DNA of 64,000 nt. Origin: Rhodococcus tibetensis. Lineage in GTDB: Bacteria > Actinomycetota > Actinomycetes > Mycobacteriales > Mycobacteriaceae. Position 1 is the first letter of the stretch. Each line of letters begins with the position of its first letter. The DNA lies in NCBI RefSeq assembly GCF_024438035.1, contig NZ_JANFQF010000013.1, forward strand, positions 62,001-126,000. Reading direction: 5' to 3'. This document shows positions 1-10,601 of the stretch, one piece after another. Both the position numbers and the translations under genes were made by a program. The notes below the pieces were generated by a model, which was not told the DNA's origin, did no database searches, and was given only the letters and a program-made list of their open reading frames with translations.

Positions 1-1679
<1,679 letters not shown>

Positions 1680-1706
1680 TCACAAGGCAAACCCCAGGAG
1701 GTCGCA

Positions 1707-2081
1707 GTGCTCACGGACTCGCAGGTAGTGAACGTGATCGACAACGCCGGTCAAAACCGCTTCGAGTTGCGGCTGAGTGGGGATCTGGTCGGGATTCTCG
1801 GATACTTCGATCTCTCGGAGCCGCCGCCGGGCGCAGGTGCGGGGGTGGGTGTGGTGGCCGGGCGGCGCGGCGCTGGAGGCCGGGCTCCGGTCGTCTCGTT
1901 CATGCATACGGTGATCGTGGAGGATTTCGGGCACCGCGGTCTCGCGTCGATGATGGTGGGGCGCTCCCTCGACCTGGCCAGGGGATACGGCTGGAAGGTG
2001 CGGCCGGTGTGCACCTACGTCCAGCGCTTCTTGTCGACACATCCGGAGTATCGCGATCTCGTGGTGCCGATCGAGCGCTGA
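1707..2081 (+). CDS. Small GNAT-fold N-acetyltransferase (tandem copy 1)
   Basis: This is a 124-residue protein of the short GCN5-related acetyltransferase type (the YidJ-like, Acetyltransf_CG class). The GTG start at 1707 has a good AGGAGG ribosome site seven bases upstream. Visible motifs are the substrate-side strand FELRLSGDLVGILGY, the central FMHTVIVEDFGHRGLASMMV stretch that carries the acetyl-CoA loop, and the C-terminal VRPVCTYVQRFLSTHPEY, which is diagnostic for the family. Between the first strand and FMHT there is a glycine/alanine-rich insert of about 25 residues that the neighbouring copy lacks. The natural substrate is unknown. It is followed by a paralogue and probably arose by tandem duplication. 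Confidence 0.85.
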   Translation: MLTDSQVVNVIDNAGQNRFELRLSGDLVGILGYFDLSEPPPGAGAGVGVVAGRRGAGGRAPVVSFMHTVIVEDFGHRGLASMMVGRSLDLARGYGWKVRPVCTYVQRFLSTHPEYRDLVVPIER

Positions 2082-2178
2082 ACGCGCCGTCCTCGGAGAA
2101 GAAACCTGGGCAACAAAACGGTTCCGGTTGTGGCGATTGCGCTACCTGGACGAGCGACTTACTGCTTCGATAGGTGTC

Positions 2179-2538
2179 ATGGATCACAACTCGAAAGCTC
2201 CTCGGCCGGGCAGTGTCTCGGCCGCCGATATTCGTGTGCTCGACAATCCGGCTCACGAACGCTTCGACTTGTGGCTCGGTGACGAACTGGTCGGAATTCT
2301 CGGCTATCGCGACGAGGACGACATTCCCGGGTTCACGGCGAAACCGGGCGAGGTGGTGGCCTTCATGCACACGGTCGTCAAAGAGGAATTCGGCGGACGG
2401 GGAATGGCGGAATCTCTCGTCCGTGCAGCGTTCGACGAGGCGCGCGCTCGCGGGTGGAAAGTACGCCCCATCTGCACATATGTTCAGCGATATCTGTCGC
2501 GGCATCCGGAGTCCCTCGACATTCTCGTGGGGGACTGA
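2179..2538 (+). CDS. Small GNAT-fold N-acetyltransferase (tandem copy 2)
   Basis: A 119-residue paralogue of the preceding gene. It shares FDLWLGDELVGILGY, FMHTVVKEEFGGRGMAESLV and VRPICTYVQRYLSRHPES, so it is the same YidJ-like acetyltransferase class. An in-frame ATG at 2128 would add 17 residues that have no counterpart in copy 1; the ATG at 2179 gives a matching N-terminus and was preferred. It lacks the Gly/Ala insert of copy 1 and is probably closer to the ancestral form. It sits tail to tail with xthA. The family is often annotated as hypothetical, and nothing here shows its acceptor. Confidence 0.83.
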   Translation: MDHNSKAPRPGSVSAADIRVLDNPAHERFDLWLGDELVGILGYRDEDDIPGFTAKPGEVVAFMHTVVKEEFGGRGMAESLVRAAFDEARARGWKVRPICTYVQRYLSRHPESLDILVGD

Positions 2539-2570
2539 GCAGCGTCCGTCCTCGCGCTCGCGCCGGTGCC

Positions 2571-3374
2571 TCAGATTCCGAGATCGACGATCACAGGAGC
2601 ATGATCGCTCGCGCCTTTGCCCTTGCGTTCGTTGCGGTCGATCTCGGCCTTGTCGACCCGGCCCGCGAAAGCGGGGGACCCGAGGATGAAGTCGATCCGC
2701 ATTCCCTGTTTCTTCGGGAAACGCAGCTGGGTGTAATCCCAGTAGGTGTACACGCCCGGACCCGGTGTGTGAGGGCGCACTACGTCGGCGAAACCCGAAT
2801 CGAGGAACGACTGAAAGGCTGCACGCTCGGGCGCGGACGTGTGCGTCCGACCCTCGAAGAGCGCCGGATCCCACACGTCGTCGTCCGTGGGCGCGATGTT
2901 CCAGTCGCCGACCAATGCGATCTGCTCGGCGGGATTCTCCTCGAGCCACCGGACCGCATCCGAACGCAGTTTCGCCAGCCACTCGAGTTTGTACGTGTAG
3001 TGCGGATCCGCCAGCTCGCGTCCGTTCGGGACATACAGGCTCCAGATGCGCACACCGTTGCACATGGCACCGATCGCGCGGGCTTCCTCCACCGGTGCAA
3101 CCTCGGGATCCTTGTGGAAACCGGGTTGATCCTCGAAGCCGATCCGGATATCCGTGAGCCCTACACGGGACGCTATGGCCACGCCGTTCCACTGACTGAT
3201 GCCGACGTGCGCCACCTCGTAACCCAGCTCGCGGAAACGCTCGTACGGAAACTGCTCGTCCTTGCACTTGGTCTCCTGCATGGCCAACACGTCGGTGTCG
3301 GTCCGCTGAAGCCAGTCGAGGATCCGGTCGGTACGGGCACGAACAGAGTTCACGTTCCAGGTAGCGATGCGCAC
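2571..3374 (-). CDS. xthA: Exodeoxyribonuclease III (AP endonuclease)
   Basis: Magnesium-dependent exonuclease/AP endonuclease of base-excision repair, 267 residues, full family length. The endonuclease/exonuclease/phosphatase fold shows its markers: N-terminal RIATWNVNSVRAR, the metal ligand in QETKCKDEQFP, GDWNIAPTDDDVWDP (catalytic Asp-x-Asn), RIDFILGSP and the terminal SDHAPVIVDL with the catalytic Asp-His. The start is a GTG at 3374. It is the last gene of the def-GNAT-xthA block, nine bases after the GNAT stop, matching Rv0427c in M. tuberculosis. Confidence 0.96.
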   Translation of the reverse strand: MRIATWNVNSVRARTDRILDWLQRTDTDVLAMQETKCKDEQFPYERFRELGYEVAHVGISQWNGVAIASRVGLTDIRIGFEDQPGFHKDPEVAPVEEARAIGAMCNGVRIWSLYVPNGRELADPHYTYKLEWLAKLRSDAVRWLEENPAEQIALVGDWNIAPTDDDVWDPALFEGRTHTSAPERAAFQSFLDSGFADVVRPHTPGPGVYTYWDYTQLRFPKKQGMRIDFILGSPAFAGRVDKAEIDRNERKGKGASDHAPVIVDLGI

Positions 3375-3383
3375 GGCGTCAGC

Positions 3384-4358
3384 CTAATGCCAGGCGCCGA
3401 CAGGTTCCGTCGCGTACCGGTAGCGGTGGTGCGGAACGAAGCCGATGCTGCGATACATCGCCTGTGCCCCCTCGTTCTCGGCGGCCACCTGCAGGCTCGC
3501 GTGGGTGGCTCCGTGCTCTCGGCCCCAGGTGATCATCTCGCCGCAGATCAGGCTGCCGATGCCGCGCCTGCGGTGGGCCTCGGCCACCTCGACTGCGGTG
3601 AGTCCTACCCAGAGCCGGCCGTCGGACGCGGAGGTCACCGAGCCGCGAGCAACAGCAAGGAGGGTGGAATCGGCGGCGCCGATCCGGCCGAAGCCGAGCG
3701 TGCCGCCGCGGACGGCACCCAGCAGGTCGACCGCGAAATCGGGAAGGGCAGACCCGCGATACCGGTAGAGAGCGAGCCAATCCGGGTCGGGGCGAGCGGT
3801 GATCGTGGTGGTGAGCGGTCGCTGCGGAAGGGCGAGATTCGCGATGTCCGCGGCCATCACGACCACCTCGTCGCTGAGGTGCCAACCCAGGGGCACAGCG
3901 CCCAGCCGATCGGGAATCAGGAGCCGCAACGGGCGCTCGCGCTCGGCGTACCAGTTGCGCAGACGTTCCAGCGTGCTACCGGGGCAGCGGTCTTCGAGGT
4001 CGCCGACCGTGCCGGGGTCACCGAGCGGTGCCGCCGAATTGGCGCGCCCGGTGAAGCCGTGCCCGTACCTGGCCAGCCACCCGTCGATCCAGGCGTGTTC
4101 GACACCCGGCCAGCCGTCGGCGGACGCAAGTTCGAGCGCCCGGATCTCGCTGGCGCGGACCGGCCGCGCAGGGACGATCTTGAGTGCGATCACCCGTTCC
4201 GGTTCCACCTCGACGACCGAACCGTCCGACGCGCGCACGGTGACGAACGGGGCGACGCTTTCGAGAATTCCGACGATATCGGTCATCGGGTGGCTGTGGC
4301 CGGGCGGCAATGCGTAACGCAGAACCACCCGGCTACCAGGCGGGATGTCAGTCGTCAT
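3384..4358 (-). CDS. GNAT family N-acetyltransferase (Rv0428c-like)
   Basis: A 324-residue protein with an N-terminal SH3-like or barrel segment (about residues 1-65, [12 protein letters not shown] and [16 protein letters not shown]) and a C-terminal GCN5-type acetyltransferase domain. The acetyl-CoA loop is [18 protein letters not shown], followed by [21 protein letters not shown], the classic motif B. The gene starts 11 bases inside def, so the two are translationally coupled, and it leads straight into xthA. Its position and length fit mycobacterial Rv0428c. Substrate unknown; the link to peptide deformylase hints at N-terminal protein modification, but that is inference only. Confidence 0.87.
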   Translation of the reverse strand: MTTDIPPGSRVVLRYALPPGHSHPMTDIVGILESVAPFVTVRASDGSVVEVEPERVIALKIVPARPVRASEIRALELASADGWPGVEHAWIDGWLARYGHGFTGRANSAAPLGDPGTVGDLEDRCPGSTLERLRNWYAERERPLRLLIPDRLGAVPLGWHLSDEVVVMAADIANLALPQRPLTTTITARPDPDWLALYRYRGSALPDFAVDLLGAVRGGTLGFGRIGAADSTLLAVARGSVTSASDGRLWVGLTAVEVAEAHRRRGIGSLICGEMITWGREHGATHASLQVAAENEGAQAMYRSIGFVPHHRYRYATEPVGAWH

Positions 4359-4938
4359 GCCCGAAGGGGTCTTCGACCGTTCCGGGCACCCAGCTCAGGC
4401 CCGGTACGCCCCAGCCCGCGCGTTTGATGGTCTTCTTCGCAGCGCGCGCGTTGCGGCCGATCAGCATGTCCACGTAGAGGAAACCGTCGAGGTGACCCAC
4501 CTCGTGCTGCAGCATCCGGGCGAAGAACCCGCGACCCTCGATATCGAGTGGATTGCCGTCGGAGTCGGTACCGGTGACCCTGGCCCAGTCGGCGCGGCCG
4601 GTGGGGAACTGCTCGCCCGGGACGGACAGGCAGCCTTCGACGTCGTCGTCCGGGTCGGGCATGGTCTCGGGGACTTCGGAGGTTTCGAGCACCGGATTGA
4701 CGACACAGCCGCGACGACGAAGTGCTTTTCCGCTTTCGTCGATGTCCGGGCAGTCGTAGACGAACAAGCGCAGCGACTCGCCGACCTGGTTGGCGGCGAG
4801 TCCGACACCGTTGGCGGCGTCCATCGTGTCGTACATGTCCGCGATGAGTTCGGCGAGCTCTGCGGGTGACTGTGACACCGGTTCGGTCGGCTTGTGCAGT
4901 ACCGGGTCGCCCACGATCCGGATGGGGAGGATGGCCAT
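4348..4938 (-). CDS. def: Peptide deformylase
   Basis: Removes the N-formyl group from nascent proteins in the cytosol using a metal ion. The 196-residue protein contains all three signature motifs: GVGLAANQ (residues about 44-51), EGCLS with the metal-binding cysteine, and QHEVGHLDG, the HExxH motif with two histidine ligands. The ATG at 4938 was chosen because upstream in-frame codons encode no recognisable family sequence and the [12 protein letters not shown] start is typical of actinobacterial enzymes. It heads the def-GNAT-xthA group with an 11-base overlap into the GNAT gene. Confidence 0.97.
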   Translation of the reverse strand: MAILPIRIVGDPVLHKPTEPVSQSPAELAELIADMYDTMDAANGVGLAANQVGESLRLFVYDCPDIDESGKALRRRGCVVNPVLETSEVPETMPDPDDDVEGCLSVPGEQFPTGRADWARVTGTDSDGNPLDIEGRGFFARMLQHEVGHLDGFLYVDMLIGRNARAAKKTIKRAGWGVPGLSWVPGTVEDPFGHDD

Positions 4939-5117
4939 GGTTGTCAAGGATAGTGCGGCGCGCCCGCGTCGCCGGCACTGCCTGCGGCCTTCGCCGTGGT
5001 TGAATAGGCGCTGAAGTACAGCGGTGTAATTCGTTGCTCGGTCGGCCCACGCGATCGAGGAGCCGGGGGAACGTGGTTTCGCTGAATTCGAGCGAGAGCT
5101 AGTAGTCGAGGAGTGAG

Positions 5118-5456
5118 ATGGACGGCGCAACAGCGCGTAGTCGGAACCAGTCCGAACGCACCGACAACGACAACTCCGCAGGGGTCGACGAGGTCGGGAC
5201 CGACGGACTGAGCCGTCGGGAACATGACATTCTGTCCTTCGAGCGCCAGTGGTGGAAGTATGCCGGGGCCAAGGAAGAGGCGATCAAAGAGCTCTTCGAC
5301 ATGTCTGCCACCCGGTACTACCAGGTGCTCAACGCCCTGGTCGACCGCCAGGAGGCACTGGCGGCAGACCCGATGCTGGTGAAACGGCTGCGTCGCCTCC
5401 GTGCGAGTAGGCAGAAGGCCCGCGCCGCTCGTCGCCTCGGGTTCGACGTCACCTAG
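5118..5456 (+). CDS. DUF3263 family protein (Rv0430-like)
   Basis: A 112-residue basic protein whose core, [23 protein letters not shown] followed by [17 protein letters not shown], matches the actinobacterial DUF3263 family. The tryptophan-rich helix and the spacing suggest a small helix-turn-helix-like DNA-associated fold, and the C-terminus is strongly basic ([20 protein letters not shown]). The ATG at 5118 has a GAGG-like site at 5109-5113. It is divergent from def and lies 25 bases before the LytR_C gene, the same order as Rv0430-Rv0431. The family has no established function. Confidence 0.85.
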   Translation: MDGATARSRNQSERTDNDNSAGVDEVGTDGLSRREHDILSFERQWWKYAGAKEEAIKELFDMSATRYYQVLNALVDRQEALAADPMLVKRLRRLRASRQKARAARRLGFDVT

Positions 5457-5481
5457 CCCTCGGGTCGCTAAGGTCGACACC

Positions 5482-6057
5482 GTGAGCAATCAGAAACCGC
5501 AATCGTCCGGCCCGCCGTTACGTGCCCTTGCCATGGTGCTGATTTCTCTCGCGATTCTCTTCGCCGGTCTCGGGTTCGCGTCACTCGGCGATTCGGACTC
5601 GGAAGACACTGCGGCTACTGTCACGACCACCACCACCACCACCTCCGCCGCCGTTCCGGCTTCGGCCGCGGCGCGCACGACGACCACAGTGGCCGCGGGA
5701 GGGTCGGGTGTCACCTCGACGTCCGCCTCGGCGAGCACCACGTCCGGCGCCGCACGTACGTCCGGATCCGGCGACGCGTCGTCGGTGCCTGTGCGGGTGT
5801 TCAACAACAGCAACGTCACGGGACTGGCAGGGCAGACGGCGACCGAGCTCACCGAAGCCGGCTGGACGGTGGCCGAAACCGGGAACTACAGCGACGGAAC
5901 GATCTCCGAAACCACTGTCTACTACGGGAATTCGCCTGCCGAGAAGGAGGCGGCGACGCAGATCGCCGCCGAACTGGGGGCTACCGCCGAACCCCGCTTC
6001 GCCGGGATCGCGAACTCCTCCGCAGGCGTGATCGTCATCGTCACCGCCGTCGGGTAG
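5482..6057 (+). CDS. Membrane-anchored LytR C-terminal domain protein (Rv0431-like)
   Basis: A 191-residue protein with a short cytoplasmic N-terminus, one transmembrane helix at about residues 13-35 (LRALAMVLISLAILFAGLGF), a low-complexity Thr/Ser/Ala linker including a run of seven threonines, and a C-terminal LytR_C domain starting near VPVRVFNNSNVTGLAGQTA. The domain is extracytoplasmic. The start is a GTG at 5482. M. tuberculosis Rv0431 (called VirR/tuberculin-related peptide) has this arrangement and affects envelope vesicle release; the same role is plausible here but not shown by sequence. Confidence 0.86.
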   Translation: MSNQKPQSSGPPLRALAMVLISLAILFAGLGFASLGDSDSEDTAATVTTTTTTTSAAVPASAAARTTTTVAAGGSGVTSTSASASTTSGAARTSGSGDASSVPVRVFNNSNVTGLAGQTATELTEAGWTVAETGNYSDGTISETTVYYGNSPAEKEAATQIAAELGATAEPRFAGIANSSAGVIVIVTAVG

Positions 6058-6076
6058 CGCGAGCGCAGGTGCAGGT

Positions 6077-6096
6077 CGGACCGGAAGGCCGGTCCG
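6077..6096 (+). terminator. Hairpin after the LytR_C gene
   Basis: A perfect 8-bp stem CGGACCGG / CCGGTCCG with an AAGG tetraloop, 20 bases past the stop codon. There is no T-run, as usual for high-GC actinobacterial terminators. Confidence 0.55.
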
Positions 6097-6153
6097 GGGG
6101 CGTCGTGGTTATGATCAGATGCACTTCTTCGCCACCTCAAAGGAGCGGTTTTG

Positions 6154-6864
6154 ATGGCCTCGAGTACTACCCGTCGGATGTCCTGGCGCATTGTCACCCC
6201 CATGGTGGCCATCGCTGCGCTGGGGCTGACCGCCTGCAGTAACAACGAGGAGCCGTCCGACGTCTCGGGCACCACGCCCCCCGTGTGGACCGGAGCCGCC
6301 GATCCCAGTGCCGCAGACGTTCCCGGCGACGCCGGCCACGGTTCGTCCGGTGCGCACAGCGAGAGCGGAAGCGGCGCACTCACTGCGACGTTCAAGAACG
6401 CGGAAGGCAACGACGTCGGCACCGCCACCTTCACGCAGTCCGGCGAGCACGTCGAGGTCACCGTGTCCGTCAAGGACCAGACTCCCGGATTCCACGGATT
6501 CCATGTGCATTCGGTCGGCAAGTGTGAGACGAATTCCGTCGCTCCCACCGGCGGCGCACCCGGAAACTTCCTCTCCGCCGGCGGACACTTCCAGGTCGAG
6601 GGACACTCCGGCCACCCGGCCAGTGGCGACCTCACCTCGCTGCAGATCCGCGAAGACGGCACCGGCGAATTGGTCACCACCACTGACGCCTTCACGGTGG
6701 AGGAACTGAAGAACGGCGATGCCGGGACCGCGGTCATGATCCACTCCGGTGCCGACAATTTCGCGAATATCCCCACCCGCTACGCACCCGCTCCCGATCA
6801 GGAAACCCTGAACACCGGGGACGCAGGCTCACGTGTGGCCTGCGGTGTCCTCGGCGAGAGCTGA
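6154..6864 (+). CDS. sodC: Cu/Zn-type superoxide dismutase lipoprotein
   Basis: A periplasmic or outer-surface enzyme that disproportionates superoxide. The 236-residue precursor has a lipoprotein signal ending in the lipobox LTAC (cysteine near residue 28), a Ser/Gly/Asp-rich spacer, and the SOD domain. Copper-site histidines are visible in [14 protein letters not shown], further histidines in [18 protein letters not shown], and the C-terminal half carries MIHSGADNF and the partner cysteine in RVACG. The ATG at 6154 follows AAAGGAGCG; a TTG three bases earlier is possible. The mycobacterial counterpart (Rv0432) is known to be copper-dependent with unusual zinc chemistry. A strong terminator follows. 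Confidence 0.95.
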   Translation: MASSTTRRMSWRIVTPMVAIAALGLTACSNNEEPSDVSGTTPPVWTGAADPSAADVPGDAGHGSSGAHSESGSGALTATFKNAEGNDVGTATFTQSGEHVEVTVSVKDQTPGFHGFHVHSVGKCETNSVAPTGGAPGNFLSAGGHFQVEGHSGHPASGDLTSLQIREDGTGELVTTTDAFTVEELKNGDAGTAVMIHSGADNFANIPTRYAPAPDQETLNTGDAGSRVACGVLGES

Positions 6865-6869
6865 GATGT

Positions 6870-6899
6870 CCGGCATCCCGGCTGACGCCGGGATGCCGG
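6870..6899 (+). terminator. Terminator after sodC
   Basis: Perfect 13-bp inverted repeat CCGGCATCCCGGC / GCCGGGATGCCGG with a 4-base loop, beginning 6 bases after the sodC stop codon. Confidence 0.8.
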
Positions 6900-6939
6900 C
6901 GTACTGCCGCGCCGCGCGGCCTGTGGTTGGATCGGAATC

Positions 6940-8064
6940 GTGGTAGTTCCCTTTCCCGGTTCGCCGCGGCCGACACTCGGTGTCGAGTGGGAGATCGCGC
7001 TCGTCGACAGGGTCACGCGGGATCTCTCCAACACGGCCGCCGAGGTGTTCGATGCGGTGGCGAATCTGGCGGGCCCCGAGGATCCGCGCATCACCAAGGA
7101 GTTGCTACGCAACACGGTCGAACTCGTCACCGGCATCCACTCCACAGTCGGTGAGGCGATGAGCGACCTCGACGAGTCGCTCGATCTGCTGCGGCGGGCA
7201 GCCAATCCGCTGGGTGTCGACCTGATCTGTGCCGGCACACACCCGTTCGCGCAGTGGTCCACCCAGTTGGTCACCCGCACACCCGACTACGACGAGCTGA
7301 TCGAACGCACCCAGTGGTGGGGACGGCAGATGTTGATCTGGGGTGTGCACGTCCACGTCGGTGTGTCGTCGCCGCAGAAGGTGTTCCCGATCCTCAATGC
7401 TCTGCTGCAGCGGTACCCGCATCTTCTGGCGTTGTCGGCGTCGTCACCGATGTGGGCGGGCGTCAACACGGGTTATGCCAGTAACCGTGCGCTGATGTTC
7501 CAGCAGCTGCCTACGGCCGGGCTCCCGTACCAATTCGCGAATTGGGCGCAGTACGAGGACTTCATCAGTGACCAGATGAAGACCGGGGTGATCACCAAGA
7601 TCGGCGGAATGCACTGGGACATCCGCCCGGCCCCACGCTGGGGCACCATCGAGGTGCGCGTCTTCGACGGCATCTCGACCCGGGCCGAGCTCGGCGCGCT
7701 GGTGGCGCTCGTGCATTGCCTGATCGTGGATCTGGACCGGCGTTTCGAGGCAGGCGAGGACCTGCCGAACCTGCAGCCATGGCACGTCAAGGAGAACAAG
7801 TGGCGGGCGGCGCGGTACGGGCTCGACGCCGAGATCATCCTCGACTCGGACAGTAGCGAGAGACTCGTCACCGATGACTTGAACGATCTGCTCGAGAAAC
7901 TTGCACCCACTGCTGCGCGTCTGGGGTGCGCCGACGAGTTGGCCGCTGTGGCGGAAATTCCGCGCCGAGGGGCGTCCTATCAGCGCCAACGCCAGGTTGC
8001 AGAGGCCACCGGGGGCGATCTGGTGGCCGTGGTCAATGCTCTCGTGAAGGAACTCGGCACCTGA
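6940..8064 (+). CDS. GCS2-type carboxylate-amine ligase (YbdK family)
   Basis: A 374-residue member of the glutamate-cysteine ligase type 2 family, the same length as E. coli YbdK. Family marks are TLGVEWEIALVDR at the N-terminus (metal-binding glutamates), CAGTHPFAQW, VHVHVGVSS, and the late RPAPRWGTIEVRVFDG region. Such enzymes make gamma-glutamyl amides or dipeptides with weak glutamate-cysteine ligase activity. Actinobacteria make mycothiol rather than glutathione, so a different amine substrate is likely. The GTG at 6940 is the start that brings the conserved LGVEWE close to the N-terminus. Position after sodC matches Rv0433. Confidence 0.9.
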   Translation: MVVPFPGSPRPTLGVEWEIALVDRVTRDLSNTAAEVFDAVANLAGPEDPRITKELLRNTVELVTGIHSTVGEAMSDLDESLDLLRRAANPLGVDLICAGTHPFAQWSTQLVTRTPDYDELIERTQWWGRQMLIWGVHVHVGVSSPQKVFPILNALLQRYPHLLALSASSPMWAGVNTGYASNRALMFQQLPTAGLPYQFANWAQYEDFISDQMKTGVITKIGGMHWDIRPAPRWGTIEVRVFDGISTRAELGALVALVHCLIVDLDRRFEAGEDLPNLQPWHVKENKWRAARYGLDAEIILDSDSSERLVTDDLNDLLEKLAPTAARLGCADELAAVAEIPRRGASYQRQRQVAEATGGDLVAVVNALVKELGT

Positions 8065-8124
8065 CACCGAGCTGCGGACAGGACACTGTCCACCTGCCGT
8101 TCACGTGTTGTTTACACTTGGCGG

Positions 8125-9468
8125 GTGTTGATCGACGAAGTAGCCGTTGCACGGCCGGGGAGGGCGATCGATCGGTCGCGCACGATGGTCGTCGGTGGCG
8201 TGCTGGGGGTCGCGGCTCTGCTGGTGACGGTGCAGCTGCTCGCGTCGGCGCAAGGGTTTTCGGGTCCACTCGAAAGCCTTGTCGGTGACTATGTCCTGAC
8301 GCCGAAGTCGGCGTCCGTGCCCTGGGCGGGGCTCGCCCTCGCGATGGTCGGGCTCACCACCCAGCAGCGCATCGTGGCGCTGTCGTCCGCCGCCGGGATC
8401 GACGTGTCCGTCGCCGCTGTGCGGTATGCGGCGGGTGGTCCCCTCACCGTGGGAAACGGTGCCACCTGGGTCCTCACCGCGGTCGGCGTCTGCGCAGCGG
8501 TCCGGTGGACCGGCGAGCAGCGGCGCAGCGCGTTGAAGGGGGTTGCCCTCGGCGCCCTGCTCATTCTCGCCACCAAGTTCGGTGATGCGTGGTTGCAGAT
8601 CACGATCATGGGCGGGCCGATGGTGCTCGACGAGTACGCACAACTCGCGGACCATGCTCTGGGCAATCCGTCGTGGCATATGGGACAGCTGGTCGACGCT
8701 CTCGGCTCGGTCGGATACGGCGTCTTGCACTGGGTGTACATCGAACTACCGGTCGCGGCCATCGCGGTCGCGATCTATCAGTTGCGGAACGGCTGGCCCT
8801 CGCACTACCTGGTGCGCACCTTCCTGATGATCGGGCTCATCGGACCGATCTTCTACCTTCTCTTCCCTGTGGTCGGACCGATCTTCGCGTTCGGCAGCGA
8901 AGGCCAGGGCTTCCAGGCCGGCAATTACTGGCCGAACCTCGTGCCGACGCCCGACTTCACCCCTGCCCCCTTGGCGTTCGACGCGGTGACGCCCCGCAAC
9001 TGCATGCCCAGTCTGCACACCGCCTGGGCGCTCGCGCTGTTCATCCACTCGCGCGGCGGCGCCTGGTGGCTTCGCCTGGGCGGCACATTCTGGTTGGTGT
9101 GCACTCTCACTGCGACACTCGGATTCGGCTATCACTACGGAGTCGACCTGGTGGCGGGAGCGGTGCTCTGCCTGACCATCGAGTCGGCACTGCGTGAGCC
9201 CGAACGTGGGTGGGGCTGGTTCCGGGTACGGCTGGTCGGCGGCGGAGTGATTGCCCTCGTCGCACTGCTGCTCAGCTATCGGTACCTGGCCGTGCCGATG
9301 GGCCGCTTCCCCGAGTTGTCGGGACCGATCGTGATCGGTGTCCTCGCCGCCATGAGTCTCGGGTTCTACGCGACCTTCTTCGCTCGGCCGGACAGCGCGC
9401 TGCACCGCTGGGGCGCCAACGATTCCCGTCCTCTGGTCACGGGCGCTCTGGAGGCTCCAGCTCGTTGA
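8125..9468 (+). CDS. Polytopic PAP2-superfamily membrane enzyme
   Basis: A 447-residue integral membrane protein with roughly ten hydrophobic segments. The central RNCMPSLHTAWALAL and later GFGYHYGVDLVAG match the phosphatase motifs of the PAP2_3 / Aur1-like group (catalytic histidines in SLHT and GYHYGVD). These enzymes act on lipid phosphates or transfer inositol-phosphate head groups. The N-terminal third is not recognisable. Starts at GTG 8125. Its end overlaps the convergent mrpG by 32 bases, an unusually long tail-to-tail overlap. Possible jobs are polyprenyl-phosphate recycling or inositol lipid synthesis; the sequence does not decide. Confidence 0.82.
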   Translation: MLIDEVAVARPGRAIDRSRTMVVGGVLGVAALLVTVQLLASAQGFSGPLESLVGDYVLTPKSASVPWAGLALAMVGLTTQQRIVALSSAAGIDVSVAAVRYAAGGPLTVGNGATWVLTAVGVCAAVRWTGEQRRSALKGVALGALLILATKFGDAWLQITIMGGPMVLDEYAQLADHALGNPSWHMGQLVDALGSVGYGVLHWVYIELPVAAIAVAIYQLRNGWPSHYLVRTFLMIGLIGPIFYLLFPVVGPIFAFGSEGQGFQAGNYWPNLVPTPDFTPAPLAFDAVTPRNCMPSLHTAWALALFIHSRGGAWWLRLGGTFWLVCTLTATLGFGYHYGVDLVAGAVLCLTIESALREPERGWGWFRVRLVGGGVIALVALLLSYRYLAVPMGRFPELSGPIVIGVLAAMSLGFYATFFARPDSALHRWGANDSRPLVTGALEAPAR

Positions 9469-9775
9469 TCATCATCAGCCCGTCCTGATCACGCTGCTCC
9501 CGGTATGCGACGCGGCCGACGCTGTGCGCGATGACGGGAGCGGTGAACAGGGTGAAGATGCCGACGAGGATCAACATCCAGATATCGACGTTGCCCCGCA
9601 ATTCGATCACGGCACCGACCAGCACCATATTGAGTCCGACCACCTGCGGTTTGGTGGCGGCGTGCATGCGCCGCAGGGTGTCGGGGAAACGGACGATGGC
9701 GATGGCCGCGGTGAGCGCGAGGATGGAGCCCGCCAGCATGAGGCCGGCCCCGAGGTAGTTCAGGACACTGGTCAT
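9437..9775 (-). CDS. mrpG: Mrp/Mnh cation-proton antiporter subunit G
   Basis: A 112-residue membrane subunit with three hydrophobic helices. FPDTLRRMHAATKPQVVGL is the conserved MrpG motif. It is the last gene of the mrp operon and overlaps mrpF by one base (stop/start). Its 3' end overlaps the convergent PAP2 gene. MrpG belongs to the hetero-oligomeric complex that exports Na+ in exchange for protons and supports alkaline and salt tolerance. Confidence 0.94.
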   Translation of the reverse strand: MTSVLNYLGAGLMLAGSILALTAAIAIVRFPDTLRRMHAATKPQVVGLNMVLVGAVIELRGNVDIWMLILVGIFTLFTAPVIAHSVGRVAYREQRDQDGLMMINELEPPERP

Positions 9776-10032
9776 TACTTGTCACTTACCCGGAATCGGG
9801 CCACGGACACGGAACCGATGAAGCCCACCAGCGACAACGCGACGATGGCGGGCACGATCGTCGTGTCGCCCGTATACGCGGCCCACACCGCGAGACCACA
9901 CATGGCGAGCGCGATCAAGGTGTCGAGGGCGACGAGACGGTCCAGGGAATTGGGCCCGTCGAGAAGCCGAAACGTGGTCAGCACCCCGGCGATCACCAAG
10001 ACGATCCCGGATATGACGGAGACGACTGTCAT
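9775..10032 (-). CDS. mrpF: Mrp/Mnh cation-proton antiporter subunit F
   Basis: An 85-residue, three-helix subunit. RLLDGPNSLDRLVALDTL is the typical MrpF signature around the conserved aspartate. The ATG at 10032 lies four bases inside mrpE, and the product has normal family length. A longer in-frame reading extends upstream, but that stretch is antisense-type sequence overlapping mrpE and was discarded. Confidence 0.94.
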   Translation of the reverse strand: MTVVSVISGIVLVIAGVLTTFRLLDGPNSLDRLVALDTLIALAMCGLAVWAAYTGDTTIVPAIVALSLVGFIGSVSVARFRVSDK

Positions 10033-10601
10033 GTGGTGCCCTCCTGAGCTGGGTCGTCGTACTGCTCGTCGCCGAAATGCCAGGCACTCGGCTTCCATTC
10101 GGAGTCGCGCTCGAATGCGGCAACGAACAGGCGTTCCAGTTGCGCGACCGTACGGTAGAACTGGCCGACCGCCTTCGCCGATCCCATGTCGAGGACGTGG
10201 ACGTACACGATCCGTCGAGCCTGGTCGATCTCGAGCACCATGGTTCCCGGGATGAGGTTCAGGACGTCGATGAACAGGGTGAGGACCAGATCGGACTTGA
10301 TTCCGAGTTGGTATCGCAGAACGCCGGTGACCGGCAGTGGGCCGGGGCGCACAGCCAGCCAGGCGATCTGCAGGCTCGACTCGAGCGAGTAGTAGACGAA
10401 CTTCCAGCCCAGCCGGAGGAGGGACAGAACGTGCACCCGTCCCTGGACCGGCACCCCCGGCAGGGGCATGAGCACCATGATCAATACACCGACGGCGAGT
10501 CCGCTCACGACGTTGGCGATGCTGAGGTTCCCCCACAAGAGGATCCACACGGCCGTCAACCAGACCAGTGCGCTGAGTCGAAGAAATCCCTCGCGTGTCA
10601 T
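10029..10601 (-). CDS. mrpE: Mrp/Mnh cation-proton antiporter subunit E
   Basis: A 190-residue subunit with two or three N-terminal membrane helices and a soluble C-terminal domain. Family features include YYSLESSLQIAWLAVRP, LNLIPGTMVLEID and YVHVLDMG. It overlaps mrpD by 4 bases and mrpF by 4 bases. MrpE is required for assembly of the large Mrp complex in other bacteria. Confidence 0.94.
   Translation of the reverse strand: MTREGFLRLSALVWLTAVWILLWGNLSIANVVSGLAVGVLIMVLMPLPGVPVQGRVHVLSLLRLGWKFVYYSLESSLQIAWLAVRPGPLPVTGVLRYQLGIKSDLVLTLFIDVLNLIPGTMVLEIDQARRIVYVHVLDMGSAKAVGQFYRTVAQLERLFVAAFERDSEWKPSAWHFGDEQYDDPAQEGTT

Noticed and set aside
2454-4427. A 657-codon open frame on the plus strand across xthA and the GNAT gene
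   Set aside because: Antisense shadow of two well-identified minus-strand genes; no recognisable motif.
5629-5652. ACC-type trinucleotide repeat in the LytR_C gene as a phase-variable tract
   Set aside because: It encodes an ordinary threonine-rich linker; trinucleotide slippage would keep frame, and there is no sign of switching.
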